In this document: positions 36,887 to 47,583 of the stretch, in pieces
Layout of the letters: the number at the start of each line of letters is the position of its first letter
Position numbering within the stretch: the first letter of the stretch is position 1
NCBI RefSeq assembly: GCF_017996735.1
Contig: NZ_JAGOGJ010000004.1
Location: 1 to 64,000, forward strand
Reading direction: 5' to 3'
Length of the DNA stretch: 64,000 nt
Source: Niveispirillum sp.
GTDB taxonomy: Bacteria; Pseudomonadota; Alphaproteobacteria; Azospirillales; Azospirillaceae
The notes under the pieces: model-generated
What the model was told of the DNA's origin: nothing
Database searches by the model: none
Seen by the model: only the letters and a program-made list of their open reading frames with translations
Translations under genes and position numbers: made by a program

Positions 36887-38307
36887 AGCGGCTGCTGGTC
36901 TTTCTGCGTCAGCCGCGCAGCCTGTTCACCCATATGGTGGCGCTGCTGGTCGGCGCCATGCTGGTGGCCAAGCTGGGAAGCTGGACGGCGTCGCTGGATG
37001 ACAAGGCGGCCACGGTGCGTCGCACGCATGTGGAGGAGATGCTGCCCCGCATCGCCAATACCAGCCGCATCCTGGGCATCCTGCCACGCGACCTGCGCAA
37101 CGACACACTGGCCGCCATCCGGGCACGCGAAACCCGGTATACGGTGGATGATCAGCCCATCCTGCCGCCCGATCAGGTATTGACCGACCCGCAGGCGATC
37201 GCGGCGCGGGACCGGTTGATGGACCTGCTGGACCTGCCGCGCAGCGCCGTCCTGTTCAAGATGTGGAACAAGTCGGAGAATGCGGAGCCGGGCTGGTTCC
37301 ACAATCCCTGGGCCGCCATCGAGCCGGTGGAGATGGGGATGAAATTCTCCGTCCGGCTGCCGGATGGACAATGGCTGAACGCCGTCAACCGCCGCATGAT
37401 CCAGCCCACGGTGTGGAGCAGCACATCGACCTGGACCTTGCTCACCTCCATCCTGATGGTGGCGCTGGCCACCTTCTATATCTCCCGCCGCCTCTCGCGC
37501 CCCTTGCGCGACCTTGCCGACCGCGCCGACCGGCTGGGCCGGGGGGAGGCGGTGCCGGCGCTGGAGACGGAGCGGGGACCGGAGGAGGTGCGGCGCGCGG
37601 CCCACGCCTTCAACGCCATGGGTGCGCGCATCCGTCGGTTCGTGGATGACCGGACCCGCATCCTGGCCGCCATTTCCCATGATCTGCGTACCCCCATCAC
37701 CAATCTGCGCCTGCGCGTGGAACTGCTGGACGAAGGGGAGACCAAGTCCCGGATGATGGAAACCCTGGACGAATTGCGGGCCACGGTGGAGGCCACTCTG
37801 TCCTTCACGCGCGATGAACTGGCGGAGGAGGCGGTACGCGCCGACCTGTCCACCCTGGTGGAAAGTGTCTGCGATGATTTCGCCGATACGGGTTACCCGG
37901 TCAGCTTCACCGCCGCCGACCGGCTGCCGCTGATCTGCCGCACCGGGTCCATGCGCCGGGCCGTACGCAACCTGATCGAGAATGCCCTGGCCTATGGCGG
38001 AACGGCCCGTGTCTCCATGCGCAGCGATGGGGCGGAGGCCATGATCATCGTGGCCGATGACGGGCACGGCATCCCGGAAGGTGACCTGGAACGGGTGTTC
38101 GAGCCTTTCGTGCGCCTGGAAGCCTCCCGCAATCGCCGGACGGGCGGGGTGGGGCTGGGCCTGTCCATCGCCCGGTCGGTGGTGCATGGCCATGGGGGGG
38201 ATATCCGGCTGCACAACCGGCCGGGCGGCGGCCTGGACGCCGTCATCACCCTGCCCATCCTGTCGGGTCCGCATCATGACGGGATTGTCTTCCGCAACGC
38301 GGCGTAA
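36883..38307 (+). CDS. EnvZ-like sensor histidine kinase
   Basis: A 474-residue membrane kinase. Membrane spans at about 15-33 and 183-203 flank a ~150-residue periplasmic sensor. HAMP (RLSRPLRDLADRADRLGRGE) leads to the dimerisation helix with phospho-acceptor His266 in AAISHDLRTPI. The ATPase domain has the N box NLIENALAYGG, G1 DDGHGIP and G2 GVGLGLSIA. Partner of the OmpR-type regulator encoded just upstream. The HDLRTP form is typical of EnvZ-type kinases. Confidence 0.94.
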   Translation: MKRLLVFLRQPRSLFTHMVALLVGAMLVAKLGSWTASLDDKAATVRRTHVEEMLPRIANTSRILGILPRDLRNDTLAAIRARETRYTVDDQPILPPDQVLTDPQAIAARDRLMDLLDLPRSAVLFKMWNKSENAEPGWFHNPWAAIEPVEMGMKFSVRLPDGQWLNAVNRRMIQPTVWSSTSTWTLLTSILMVALATFYISRRLSRPLRDLADRADRLGRGEAVPALETERGPEEVRRAAHAFNAMGARIRRFVDDRTRILAAISHDLRTPITNLRLRVELLDEGETKSRMMETLDELRATVEATLSFTRDELAEEAVRADLSTLVESVCDDFADTGYPVSFTAADRLPLICRTGSMRRAVRNLIENALAYGGTARVSMRSDGAEAMIIVADDGHGIPEGDLERVFEPFVRLEASRNRRTGGVGLGLSIARSVVHGHGGDIRLHNRPGGGLDAVITLPILSGPHHDGIVFRNAA

Positions 38308-38315
38308 CGGGCGGG

Positions 38316-40007
38316 TCAGCGCACACGCAGCAATCCCCGGTCCCAGTCGCGGGTGACGCGCGCATAACCGGCAGCAAAGCGCAGGTCGGACAGGGTCAGC
38401 GCGCGGTCCAGCCTTTCGGCATTTTCCCGCGCCATGGGCCGCACCCGCATCTGGGTCAGCGCCTCCACATGCTGGCCGAACCCGATCAGCGGCAGGGTCA
38501 GGGTCAGCCCCAGGCGGCTGCTGCCGGTGGTGGCGGTCGCGTCCAGGGACAGGGTGACACCGGTGCCGAACTGCCGGGACAGGGTGTAGGTGCAACCCCA
38601 GTCGCCGGCCAGATACCGGCCCAGCGCCAGTTCGCTGCGGATGCCGCCATCCTGCCCCTCCCACCCGCCGGTGAGGAAGCCCGTGGTCCGGCCGGTACCG
38701 CGATAGAGGGTCTGCACCGTGGGCGGACGTTTCCAGACATGGTGGATGACGGTCCCCAGCGACCAGCGGGCGCGCAAGGGCTGATACCGCAACTCACCCC
38801 CGCCGCCGCCATAGAGCGGGTCCAGGTTCCCGGCCTCCAACAGCATGTCCAGCGACGGGGTCAGTGCCCGGACAAAGGCGGCCTGTGCCCGGTCCAGGCT
38901 GAACCGCCGGTGCAGGTACAGCGCGGCATCGTCCCGCCCCGCCGATGGCGGTTCCCACCGGGGCCAGCCGATATTGACGGCGGTCGCCGCCCGCCCTTCG
39001 CCCGTCAGGATCAATCCGGCAAAGGGCAGCAGATGCAACCGCGCCCCTGCCGACGCACGCGTGGCCCAGGCATAGCCGCGCGGCCCCGGCTCCAGCTCGG
39101 TCAGCGCGTCCAGTTGCAGTTCCCAGTGATGGGACAGGCTGTCGGGCGTTTCCGCCCGCCGGAAGCGGCTGTTGCGGCGGATTTCGGCGGGGCTGATCCG
39201 GTGTCGGCGCAGGGCGTCGATGTCGCTGCCCGCAATGCTGGTCGCCACACCGGGCAGGCCCAGCCGGTGGCTGGACAGGGTGACACGCGGCGGTGGGGGA
39301 TCGGGATCGGGCAGGGCCGCGCGGAAGGCCGCCCCCGGCGACTGCGACAGGCCGATATCGGTGAAGCGGCCGCCATCGGGCCGTCGGGTCCGGCGGAACC
39401 AGGGTTCGTCCTGGCCGGCACCATCGAACTGTATAACCGTCCGTCCGACCAGGCCCCGGTCGCGGCGCCAGCCCAGGGTGACGAAGGATCCTGCCTCCTC
39501 CACCGCCCATCCCGCCTCCAGCACCGGTTCATCCGGTCCGCCCACGCCACCCGACAGCCAGACGCTGCGCAGCGCGGGCAGCCGGATCGGCAGGCGGAGA
39601 TTGACGACAGGCCGCAGATCACCGGTGCCATCACGGCCCAGGCCGGCCGACAGTTCGGCCTTGCCCATCCGGCTGCCCAGCAACAGGCTGTCCAGCCGGC
39701 CGGTCACGCTGTCGCCATGGCCCCGGCTGTCCAGGACAAGGGCGGGCATGAACCGCTGTTGTTCCAGCAGTTCGAGGGCAAAATCCGCTGCCAGACCCCG
39801 GTCGCCCTGGCGCAGGCTGGCCGACAGGGCCCGGATGGGGCGCAGGCCGAAGCTGGTGACCTGAAAACCGTCTTCCGGTATTGTCAGCGACATCCAGGCC
39901 GACCCGATGGTGGGCAGAAAGGCCGTGGGTTGATCCGCCGGCGGCGTATCCGCCCGGCAGGCCAGGGCCGGCAGCAGCAACAGGAACAGGACCGGCAACA
40001 AGCGCAT
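38316..40007 (-). CDS. YjbH-family outer-membrane protein
   Basis: A 563-residue protein with a signal peptide (about 1-18, LPVLFLLLLPALACRA) and a beta-rich body. The C-terminal half matches the YjbH/GfcD pattern: LYGGGGGELRYQP, then ALGRYLAGDWG, a strand-turn-strand with LSRQFGTGVTLSLDA and LTLTLPLIG. E. coli YjbH (~700 residues) works in exopolysaccharide export with YjbEFG, and no such partners are next to this gene. The ATG is chosen over a GTG ten codons upstream because it starts the signal peptide. Family assignment is fair, function inferred. Confidence 0.75.
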   Translation of the reverse strand: MRLLPVLFLLLLPALACRADTPPADQPTAFLPTIGSAWMSLTIPEDGFQVTSFGLRPIRALSASLRQGDRGLAADFALELLEQQRFMPALVLDSRGHGDSVTGRLDSLLLGSRMGKAELSAGLGRDGTGDLRPVVNLRLPIRLPALRSVWLSGGVGGPDEPVLEAGWAVEEAGSFVTLGWRRDRGLVGRTVIQFDGAGQDEPWFRRTRRPDGGRFTDIGLSQSPGAAFRAALPDPDPPPPRVTLSSHRLGLPGVATSIAGSDIDALRRHRISPAEIRRNSRFRRAETPDSLSHHWELQLDALTELEPGPRGYAWATRASAGARLHLLPFAGLILTGEGRAATAVNIGWPRWEPPSAGRDDAALYLHRRFSLDRAQAAFVRALTPSLDMLLEAGNLDPLYGGGGGELRYQPLRARWSLGTVIHHVWKRPPTVQTLYRGTGRTTGFLTGGWEGQDGGIRSELALGRYLAGDWGCTYTLSRQFGTGVTLSLDATATTGSSRLGLTLTLPLIGFGQHVEALTQMRVRPMARENAERLDRALTLSDLRFAAGYARVTRDWDRGLLRVR

Positions 40008-40079
40008 CGGTGGCAATGATGATGAAACCGCATTCACTATTGATCATCATGGCCGCAGAAATCAATCAGGGCGCGATCA

Positions 40080-41468
40080 TCAGACCTGATGAAGATATAA
40101 TTGGTAGTCGGTATCCGGAATGGCCCCCGCCACGCGCAGCAGCTCCGCCTGTTTGATCGCCAGAAAGGCGCGGTGCAGATCGGGGCCCAGGGCCGATTTC
40201 AGGAAATCGGATGTCTGCGCCTGCGCGATGGCGGCACGCCAGTCGGCGGGCATGGTCCCGGTAAAGGGCGTTTCCTGCGTGAATCCCTGATAGTCCGCTG
40301 CCGGCCCCGGATCGATGTCATGGGCGATGCCATGGCGGATACCCGCCAGGACGGCGGTGCCAACCAGATAGGGGTTGGCATCCACGCCCGACGGCCGATG
40401 CTCCACCCGCCGCGCCGCCGCCGGCCCGGCCGGAATGCGCAGCGCCACCGACCGGTCATTGATGCCCCAGGTCGGCTGTACCGGCGCATAAAGCCTGGCC
40501 ACGAACCGGCGCCAGGAATTGGCGTGCGGGGCAAAGGCCAGCATGCCATCCCCCATGGTGGCCGCCAGTCCCCCGATGGCCCGGCGCAACAGGGGGTTGG
40601 GGGCGGTCTGCCCCTCCTCCTCCGCGAACAGGTTCCGGCCCTGACCATCGTTCAGGGACACGTGCAGATGCATGCCCGATCCGGCTTGTCCCGCCAGCGG
40701 CTTGGCCATGAAACAGGCGATCATGCCGTGACGCCGGGCCATGGCCCGGACCAGCCGCTTCAACATCACCAGATCGTCGGCGGCGCGCAGCAGGTCGGTG
40801 CGGTATCGCAGGGTCAGTTCATACTGTCCCGGCGCATATTCAGAGATCAATGTCTCCAGCGGCAGGCCCTGCGCCCGGGCCGCGTCATAGACGGGGCCGA
40901 AAAATGGCTGCATCCCGTCCAGATCGTCCAGACCATAGACCTGCACCTGCCCGTGCCGCCGACCGTCCAGCGCCATGGCGACGGGCCGTGGCTTGCCGTC
41001 CGGACCCGGTTGCGCATCCAGCAGATAGAATTCCAGTTCGAAGGCGCCGGCGGGGTAAAGCCCCTCCGCCGCCAATGATGCAAGCTGCGCGGCCAGGGCG
41101 TGCCGGGGGTCGGCCCCGTGCGGACTTCCATCCAGATGATACAGGCTCACCAGAACCTGTGCCCGCAGCGGCCGGGTCCAGGGCAGCAGCACCAGTGTGC
41201 CGGAAAGCGGCCAGGCGCGCAGATCGGCATCGCCGACCGACCAGACCAGGCCCGTTTCCTCCACATCCTCCCCCGTCACATCCAGACCCAGGATGGAGGA
41301 GGGGAGGTGGCGGCCGTGGCGATACAGGCTCTCCACCTCATGCCGGCGGATGATCTTGCCGCGTCCGATGCCGTTGGCGTCGGTCAGCACGATATCGACG
41401 GCTTCGACATCGGGATGGGCGGCCAGGAAGGCTTCGGCTTCCGACCAGTCGGCGATCTGTCTGTTCAT
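40080..41468 (-). CDS. Glutamine synthetase-family enzyme, gamma-glutamylpolyamine synthetase type
   Basis: A 462-residue type III-like GS fold. The beta-grasp start has DIVLTDANGIGRGK instead of the classical GlnA N-terminus, as in PuuA-type enzymes. Catalytic-domain motifs include FELEFYLLD, GQYELTLRY, the histidine motif GSGMHLHVSL and RVEHRPSGVDANPYL. It lacks the adenylylation Tyr segment of GlnA. PuuA-type enzymes ligate glutamate to putrescine or another amine. It is coupled by ATGA to a class III aminotransferase gene, which supports an amine or polyamine pathway. Exact substrate is open. Confidence 0.85.
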   Translation of the reverse strand: MNRQIADWSEAEAFLAAHPDVEAVDIVLTDANGIGRGKIIRRHEVESLYRHGRHLPSSILGLDVTGEDVEETGLVWSVGDADLRAWPLSGTLVLLPWTRPLRAQVLVSLYHLDGSPHGADPRHALAAQLASLAAEGLYPAGAFELEFYLLDAQPGPDGKPRPVAMALDGRRHGQVQVYGLDDLDGMQPFFGPVYDAARAQGLPLETLISEYAPGQYELTLRYRTDLLRAADDLVMLKRLVRAMARRHGMIACFMAKPLAGQAGSGMHLHVSLNDGQGRNLFAEEEGQTAPNPLLRRAIGGLAATMGDGMLAFAPHANSWRRFVARLYAPVQPTWGINDRSVALRIPAGPAAARRVEHRPSGVDANPYLVGTAVLAGIRHGIAHDIDPGPAADYQGFTQETPFTGTMPADWRAAIAQAQTSDFLKSALGPDLHRAFLAIKQAELLRVAGAIPDTDYQLYLHQV

Positions 41469-42847
41469 GCCGCCCCCACCTTGCCCCGCGCCAGAATGCA
41501 AGCCACCTCCGCGAAGGCCGTGATCAGCGCATCGACCTGCGCCACCTTCGTGGCCGGGCAGATCAGCATCATATTGTGGAAGGGCGCGATCAGGACACCC
41601 CGGTTCAGCAGGGCCAGATGGATCGCCTGTTCCAGCGGCCCGGCGTGTGCCGCCTCCGCCTGTGTCCCGTTGCGCAGGGGGCCGGGCGCACAGATGAATT
41701 CCACCCGTGCCCCCACCCGCACCACGTGCCAGGGCAGATCATGCGCCGTGATCGCCGCCGACAGGCCGGCGCACAGGCGGGCGGCCAGCGCTTCCATATG
41801 GGCATAGGCCTCGACCGTCATCACCCTTTCCAGGGTGGCCCGCATGCAGGCCAGTGCCAGGGCATTGGCCGACAGGGTGGTGCCCATGCCGGAATGTCCC
41901 GGTGGCGTGGCCGCCCGCACGGCATCCAGCCGCCGCGCCACATCATCGGTGAAGCCCCAGATGCTGGCCGGCACCCCGCCCGCCACCGGCTTGCCCAGCA
42001 CGAACATGTCGGGTTCCAGCCCGATAACCGCGCTGTACCCGCCGGGTCCGGTGGAGATCGTATGGGTTTCGTCGATCAGAAGCAGGGTGCCCGTCTGTCG
42101 GGTCAGACGGCGAAGGGCCGTGTGGAATCCCGGATCGGGCAGCACCATGCAGCAATTGGTCAGAACGGGTTCGGTGATGACGCAGGCGACCTGCCCGTCG
42201 GCCAATGCCGCTTCCAATGCGGGAAGATCGTTGAACTCCACCACCCGCGTATCGGCGGTCAGATCGGTGAACTGCCCCAGAAGGCCGGGGCGGTTGACCG
42301 GCACGCCATCAACCAGCCGGACAAAGGTTTCATCGACGGTGCCGTGATAGCAGCCGTTGAAAACCAGAATCTTGGCACGACCGGTCACGGCACGCGCGAC
42401 GCGCAGGGCAAAGCGGTTGGCATCGGTGGCTGTCGTCGCCACCTGCCAGTGCGGCAGGCCGAACCGTTCGGTCAGCAGGCGCCCCACCGCAATGGCATCA
42501 TCGGTGGGCAGCATATAGGTCAGGCCGCGCCCTGCCTGGGCCGTCAGCGCGTCGCGGACGGGTCCCGGCGAATGACCAAACATCGAACCGGTATCGCCCA
42601 GACAGAAATCGGCAAGCACATGGCCGTCCGTATCGGTCAGCGTGGCGCCTTGCGCCTCGGCAACCAGGAACGGGAACGGCATGGGCCAGTCCCGCATCCA
42701 ATGCATGGGCACGCCTTGATAGAAACCGGGAAGCCCGGCGCCCGCGCGGGCAGCCGCGTCGGGATGGGCCGCGATGTAGCGTGCCCGTTCCGCCACCATC
42801 AAGGCGTCAATCGTGGCGGCGCCGATACCGCCCAACCCTTCACCCAT
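41465..42847 (-). CDS. Class III PLP-dependent aminotransferase
   Basis: A 460-residue fold type I enzyme resembling glutamate-1-semialdehyde aminomutase and polyamine transaminases. The PLP lysine is Lys286 in VLGKPVAGG, with Asp259 in LLIDETHT binding the pyridine nitrogen; GSMFGHSP and FNGCYHGT are substrate/cofactor loops. Genome context (the ATGA overlap with a gamma-glutamylamine synthetase-like gene) favours amine catabolism rather than heme synthesis. An XRE regulator gene lies 77 bases upstream on the same strand. Confidence 0.88.
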   Translation of the reverse strand: MGEGLGGIGAATIDALMVAERARYIAAHPDAAARAGAGLPGFYQGVPMHWMRDWPMPFPFLVAEAQGATLTDTDGHVLADFCLGDTGSMFGHSPGPVRDALTAQAGRGLTYMLPTDDAIAVGRLLTERFGLPHWQVATTATDANRFALRVARAVTGRAKILVFNGCYHGTVDETFVRLVDGVPVNRPGLLGQFTDLTADTRVVEFNDLPALEAALADGQVACVITEPVLTNCCMVLPDPGFHTALRRLTRQTGTLLLIDETHTISTGPGGYSAVIGLEPDMFVLGKPVAGGVPASIWGFTDDVARRLDAVRAATPPGHSGMGTTLSANALALACMRATLERVMTVEAYAHMEALAARLCAGLSAAITAHDLPWHVVRVGARVEFICAPGPLRNGTQAEAAHAGPLEQAIHLALLNRGVLIAPFHNMMLICPATKVAQVDALITAFAEVACILARGKVGAA

Positions 42848-42924
42848 TCACGCCGCTCCCCACCGGTCCCGGAAGTTCGCCCAACTGTCGGGGCCGGCCG
42901 GGGGAGACGTCAAGGGGCTGCTTC

Positions 42925-43572
42925 TCAGTGCGGGAACCAGACACCGGCCACGCGGTGCAGCCGGTCCAGATCGTCCATGGACAGTTCCACCCGTCGACGC
43001 GACAGGGTCATGCCATAGATCACACCCTCGTCATCCTGACGCAGATAGAAGGCCACGGGCGCAAAATTCAGCCGGTTGATCACCAGATCGCCGACATTGG
43101 GCGGCGCATTGGGATTGACCAGCAGCGTGGTGCCGATGCCGATGGCGGGCGCGTTCGACAGGTCATGGACCGTGACGGCATAGGCGCCCTGGACGCCACG
43201 CATCTGCGGCGGGCGCGGCATGGTGCCGGCAGCCTTTGCCTCCACCCCGTCCCGGGACAGGTCGCGGCCTTCATAGACCGGCACTTCGGCGTCGGCCTTG
43301 TTCTCGCTCAGCATCGATCGCAGCGGACTGGCCGGCGACAGCATCTCCGTCGGGCCAACGCCGAAAATTTTGGCGAGACGGATCACATGGTCGGGCCGGA
43401 AGGGCCTGACCCCGTTCTCCAGCTTGGATATCTCACTTTTGGACAGGCCGGCGGAAGCGGCAAGCGCCGCCAGGCTCATACCTCGTGAGCTGCGCATCAT
43501 GCGCAGATGGACCCCGTCATGATGTTGCACTTGGTGATGTCTCCCCTGACAGACTTCAGTGGAAACATACAT
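42925..43572 (-). CDS. XRE-family regulator with LexA/S24-like C-terminal domain
   Basis: Up to 215 residues. The N-terminal Cro/CI-type helix-turn-helix is clear: LAALAASAGLSKSEISKLENG. The C-terminal half (about 120-215) contains GIGTTLLVNPNAPPNVGDLVI, a pattern seen in S24/LexA-type effector domains, but no catalytic Ser-Lys pair is obvious, so self-cleavage is unlikely. Start uncertain: ATG at 43572 or a GTG at 43530, which has GGGGAG 10 bases before it. It reads divergently from mmsA and leads into the aminotransferase-synthetase pair; it may control either. Confidence 0.82.
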   Translation of the reverse strand: MYVSTEVCQGRHHQVQHHDGVHLRMMRSSRGMSLAALAASAGLSKSEISKLENGVRPFRPDHVIRLAKIFGVGPTEMLSPASPLRSMLSENKADAEVPVYEGRDLSRDGVEAKAAGTMPRPPQMRGVQGAYAVTVHDLSNAPAIGIGTTLLVNPNAPPNVGDLVINRLNFAPVAFYLRQDDEGVIYGMTLSRRRVELSMDDLDRLHRVAGVWFPH

Positions 43573-43814
43573 TGTTGGCGGCTTCCGGAAAGGTCACAGG
43601 ACTAGTCCAAACGGATAGGTCGTTTTTTATGAAAGTTTGCGGGGAGTTTCCGCGGGCAACAGGCACGGGGGCCGGCGCTTGTGCAAAATTAGGGCATCGG
43701 GCCTTGGGCGCCCGCTGCGTATGGGGGTTCCCGCACATCAGGATGGGCTTAAGCGCGCCTTGTCGTGCGCGCGGTCCCGTGCCACCTTCCTGGCAACCAC
43801 CCAGGGAGGATAAG

Positions 43815-45314
<1,500 letters not shown>

Positions 45315-45328
45315 TCACCGCCTGAAGA

Positions 45329-45365
45329 CGGCCCCGGCCTCAGTTGAGGGCCGGGGCCGCATCCA
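45329..45365 (+). terminator. GC-rich hairpin between mmsA and the acyl-CoA dehydrogenase gene
   Basis: CGGCCCCGGCC pairs perfectly with GGCCGGGGCCG, with TCA/TGA extending the stem and one bulged G; only a weak CATCCATTTTC follows. It may end or attenuate mmsA transcription before the next gene, whose start is 23 bases downstream. Confidence 0.6.
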
Positions 45366-45387
45366 TTTTCACCGACAGGATCGCCTC

Positions 45388-46530
45388 ATGGATTTCGATC
45401 TTTCCGAAGACCAGCGCGCCATCCAGGATCTGGCACGCGGTTTCGCGGCCGAACACATGGCCCCGTTCGCCGGCGAATGGGATGAACATCACATCTTCCC
45501 CGTCGACACGCTGCGCAAGGCCGCCGAACTGGGCTTCGCCGGCATCTATTGCGGCGAGGCGCATGGCGGCACCGGCCTGGGCCGGCTGGACGCGTCGATC
45601 CTGTTCGAGGAACTGTCGGCGGCCTGCCCGTCGACGGCGGCCTATCTCTCCATCCACAACATGGCCGCCTGGATGATCGATACGTTCGGGGACGAGGACC
45701 AGAAGGCCCGTTTCCTGCCCGACCTGTTCTCCATGGCCAAGTTCGCCAGCTATTGCCTGACCGAGCCGGGGGCCGGCTCCGATGCCGCTTCCCTCCGGAC
45801 GAAGGCGGAGCGCGACGGCGACCATTATGTGCTGAACGGGTCCAAGGCCTTCATCTCCGGCGGCGGGGCGTCCGACATCTATGTCGTGATGGTACGCACG
45901 GGCGGGCAGGGGCCGAAGGGCATTTCCTGCCTTGTCGTGGAAAAGGGCACGCCGGGCCTGTCCTTCGGCAAGCAGGAAAAGAAGATGGGCTGGAACAGCC
46001 AGCCCACCTGCCAGGTGATTTTCGAGGGGGCCCGCGTCCCCGTCGCCAACCGGCTGGGCCAGGAAGGCGACGGCTTCAAGATCGCCATGAAGGGGCTGGA
46101 TGGCGGCCGTCTGAACATCGCCTCCTGCTCGCTGGGCGGGGCGCGGGCCTGTCTGGAGGCGGCGCGGGGGCATATGGAGGTGCGGCAGCAGTTCGGCAAG
46201 GCGCTGAACGAATTCCAGGCATTGCAGTTCAAGTTCGCCGACATGGCGACGGAACTGGAAGCCGCCCGGCTGATGGTCCACCGGGGGGCCGCGAAGCTGG
46301 ATGCGCGCGACCCGGATGCCACACTCTACTGTGCCATGGCCAAGCGCTTTGCCACCGATGCCGGTTTCAAGGTCGCCAATGATGCGCTGCAACTTCATGG
46401 CGGTTATGGTTACATCCGCGAGTATCCGGTGGAACGCATCCTGCGTGACCTGCGCGTCCATCAGATCCTGGAAGGTACCAACGAGATCATGCGCGTGATC
46501 ATCGCCCGCCGGCTGCTGGGTGGGGCATAA
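45388..46530 (+). CDS. Acyl-CoA dehydrogenase, isobutyryl-CoA type
   Basis: A 380-residue FAD flavoenzyme. The N-terminal domain starts [20 protein letters not shown]; the FAD/substrate loop is [14 protein letters not shown]; the C-terminal signature [20 protein letters not shown] is clear. The base is probably Glu362 in LEGTNEIMR, as in short-chain members. Strong resemblance to isobutyryl-CoA dehydrogenase (ACAD8/MmgC-like) plus the adjacent mmsA point to valine catabolism (isobutyryl-CoA to methacrylyl-CoA). A short-chain dehydrogenase of other specificity cannot be excluded. Confidence 0.92.
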   Translation: MDFDLSEDQRAIQDLARGFAAEHMAPFAGEWDEHHIFPVDTLRKAAELGFAGIYCGEAHGGTGLGRLDASILFEELSAACPSTAAYLSIHNMAAWMIDTFGDEDQKARFLPDLFSMAKFASYCLTEPGAGSDAASLRTKAERDGDHYVLNGSKAFISGGGASDIYVVMVRTGGQGPKGISCLVVEKGTPGLSFGKQEKKMGWNSQPTCQVIFEGARVPVANRLGQEGDGFKIAMKGLDGGRLNIASCSLGGARACLEAARGHMEVRQQFGKALNEFQALQFKFADMATELEAARLMVHRGAAKLDARDPDATLYCAMAKRFATDAGFKVANDALQLHGGYGYIREYPVERILRDLRVHQILEGTNEIMRVIIARRLLGGA

Positions 46531-46532
46531 TG

Positions 46533-46624
46533 CCAACCTACCAAAGGCATGCCTTTGGTAGGTTGGAGGCTGGCGACCGCCAGCCTGGCGCCCATGCGCC
46601 GTGAGCCAAGCCGCCAGATGGCGG
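46533..46624. repeat. Array of four inverted repeats (REP-like element candidate)
   Basis: Four back-to-back dyads fill 92 bases: a perfect 34-bp palindrome (46533-46566, core AAAGGCATGCCTTT); AGGCTGGCG-ac-CGCCAGCCT (46567-46586); GGCGC-ccat-GCGCC (46587-46600); and CCGCC-agat-GGCGG (46611-46624). They begin 2 bases after the dehydrogenase stop and end 43 bases before the hydratase start. There is no U tract, so this is not a simple terminator. Confidence 0.75.
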
Positions 46625-46667
46625 CGCCCGGCGTCTGAGGGAACGAATAGAAGAGGGCAAGACCGAA

Positions 46668-47450
46668 ATGACCGAGACCTACGAGAACATCCTGGTGGAA
46701 ACCAAGGGCAAGGTGGGCATCATCCGCCTGAACCGGCCCAAGGCGCTGAACGCCCTGTCCGACGGTCTGGTGACCGATGTGGAAAAGGCACTGAACATCT
46801 TCGAAGATGACGCCGCCATCCATGTCATCGTCATTACCGGGTCGGAAAAGGCCTTTGCCGCCGGTGCCGACATCAAGGAGATGGCGAAGTTCACTTATCA
46901 GGACACGTACCTGAACGATTTTATCACCAAGAAGTGGGGCCGGCTGGCCACCTGCCGCAAGCCGACCATTGCCGCCGTCGCCGGCTATGCGCTGGGTGGC
47001 GGCTGTGAACTGGCCATGATGGCCGACTTCATCATCGCCGCCGACAATGCCAAATTCGGCCAGCCGGAAATCACCATCGGCACCATCCCCGGCGCCGGTG
47101 GCACCCAGCGCCTGACCCGCGCCATCGGTAAGGCCAAGGCCATGGAAATGTGCCTGACCGGCCGCATGATGGATGCCGAAGAGGCGGAGCGGGCGGGCCT
47201 GGTGGCGCGCATCGTGCCGCTGGCCAATCTGATGGACGAGGTGATCAAGACGGCGGAAAAGATCGCCGCCATGTCGCGCCCCGTCACCATGATGGCCAAG
47301 GAGTCCGTGAACCGCGCCTTCGAGAGCAGCCTGAACGAAGGGTTGCTGTTCGAACGCCGCGTCTTCCACGCTACCTTTGCGCTGGATGACCAGAAGGAAG
47401 GCATGGACGCCTTCATCAACAAGCGGCTGCCGGGCTTCACCGACCGCTGA
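46668..47450 (+). CDS. Enoyl-CoA hydratase
   Basis: A 260-residue crotonase-fold enzyme that hydrates short enoyl-CoAs. The oxyanion-hole and active-site segments are [25 protein letters not shown] (Glu114) and [20 protein letters not shown] (Glu134); both catalytic glutamates are present. C-terminal helices end LPGFTDR. In this run it could act on methacrylyl-CoA (valine) or crotonyl-CoA. It follows the hairpin array, which may uncouple it from the dehydrogenase gene. Confidence 0.94.
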   Translation: MTETYENILVETKGKVGIIRLNRPKALNALSDGLVTDVEKALNIFEDDAAIHVIVITGSEKAFAAGADIKEMAKFTYQDTYLNDFITKKWGRLATCRKPTIAAVAGYALGGGCELAMMADFIIAADNAKFGQPEITIGTIPGAGGTQRLTRAIGKAKAMEMCLTGRMMDAEEAERAGLVARIVPLANLMDEVIKTAEKIAAMSRPVTMMAKESVNRAFESSLNEGLLFERRVFHATFALDDQKEGMDAFINKRLPGFTDR

Positions 47451-47459
47451 GGCCGGAAC

Positions 47460-47496
47460 GGGGCGGAAACGAAATGTCGTTTCCGCCCCTGCTTTT
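47460..47496 (+). terminator. Terminator after the enoyl-CoA hydratase gene
   Basis: GGGGCGGAAACGA and TCGTTTCCGCCCC form a perfect 13-bp stem around an AATG loop, followed by TGCTTTT. It lies 9 bases after the stop, so the thiolase gene downstream probably has its own promoter. Confidence 0.85.
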
Positions 47497-47547
47497 AAAC
47501 GCTTGTTTATGTAACGGTTGCGCCGCCACTACCGACAGACTATTTTG

Positions 47548-47558
47548 TTGCGACGCAA
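47548..47558. promoter_or_regulatory. Possible PhaR-like operator before the thiolase gene
   Basis: TTGCGACGCAA is an odd dyad of the form TGC-N3-GCA, the type bound by PhaR-family PHB regulators in alphaproteobacteria. It sits about 13 bases before the GGAGG ribosome site of the thiolase gene. Match length is short, so chance is quite possible. Confidence 0.3.
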
Positions 47559-47583
47559 AATAAATGAATCGGAGGGTCCCCCC

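Noticed and set aside
43485-43814. Upstream extension of mmsA to 43485
   Set aside because: The added 110 residues match no family and overlap the divergent regulator; the TTG at 43815 has a strong ribosome site and gives the normal length.
46533-46566. The 34-bp palindrome as an insertion-sequence end
   Set aside because: No transposase gene, no matching second end and no target duplication nearby; an intergenic REP-like element fits better.
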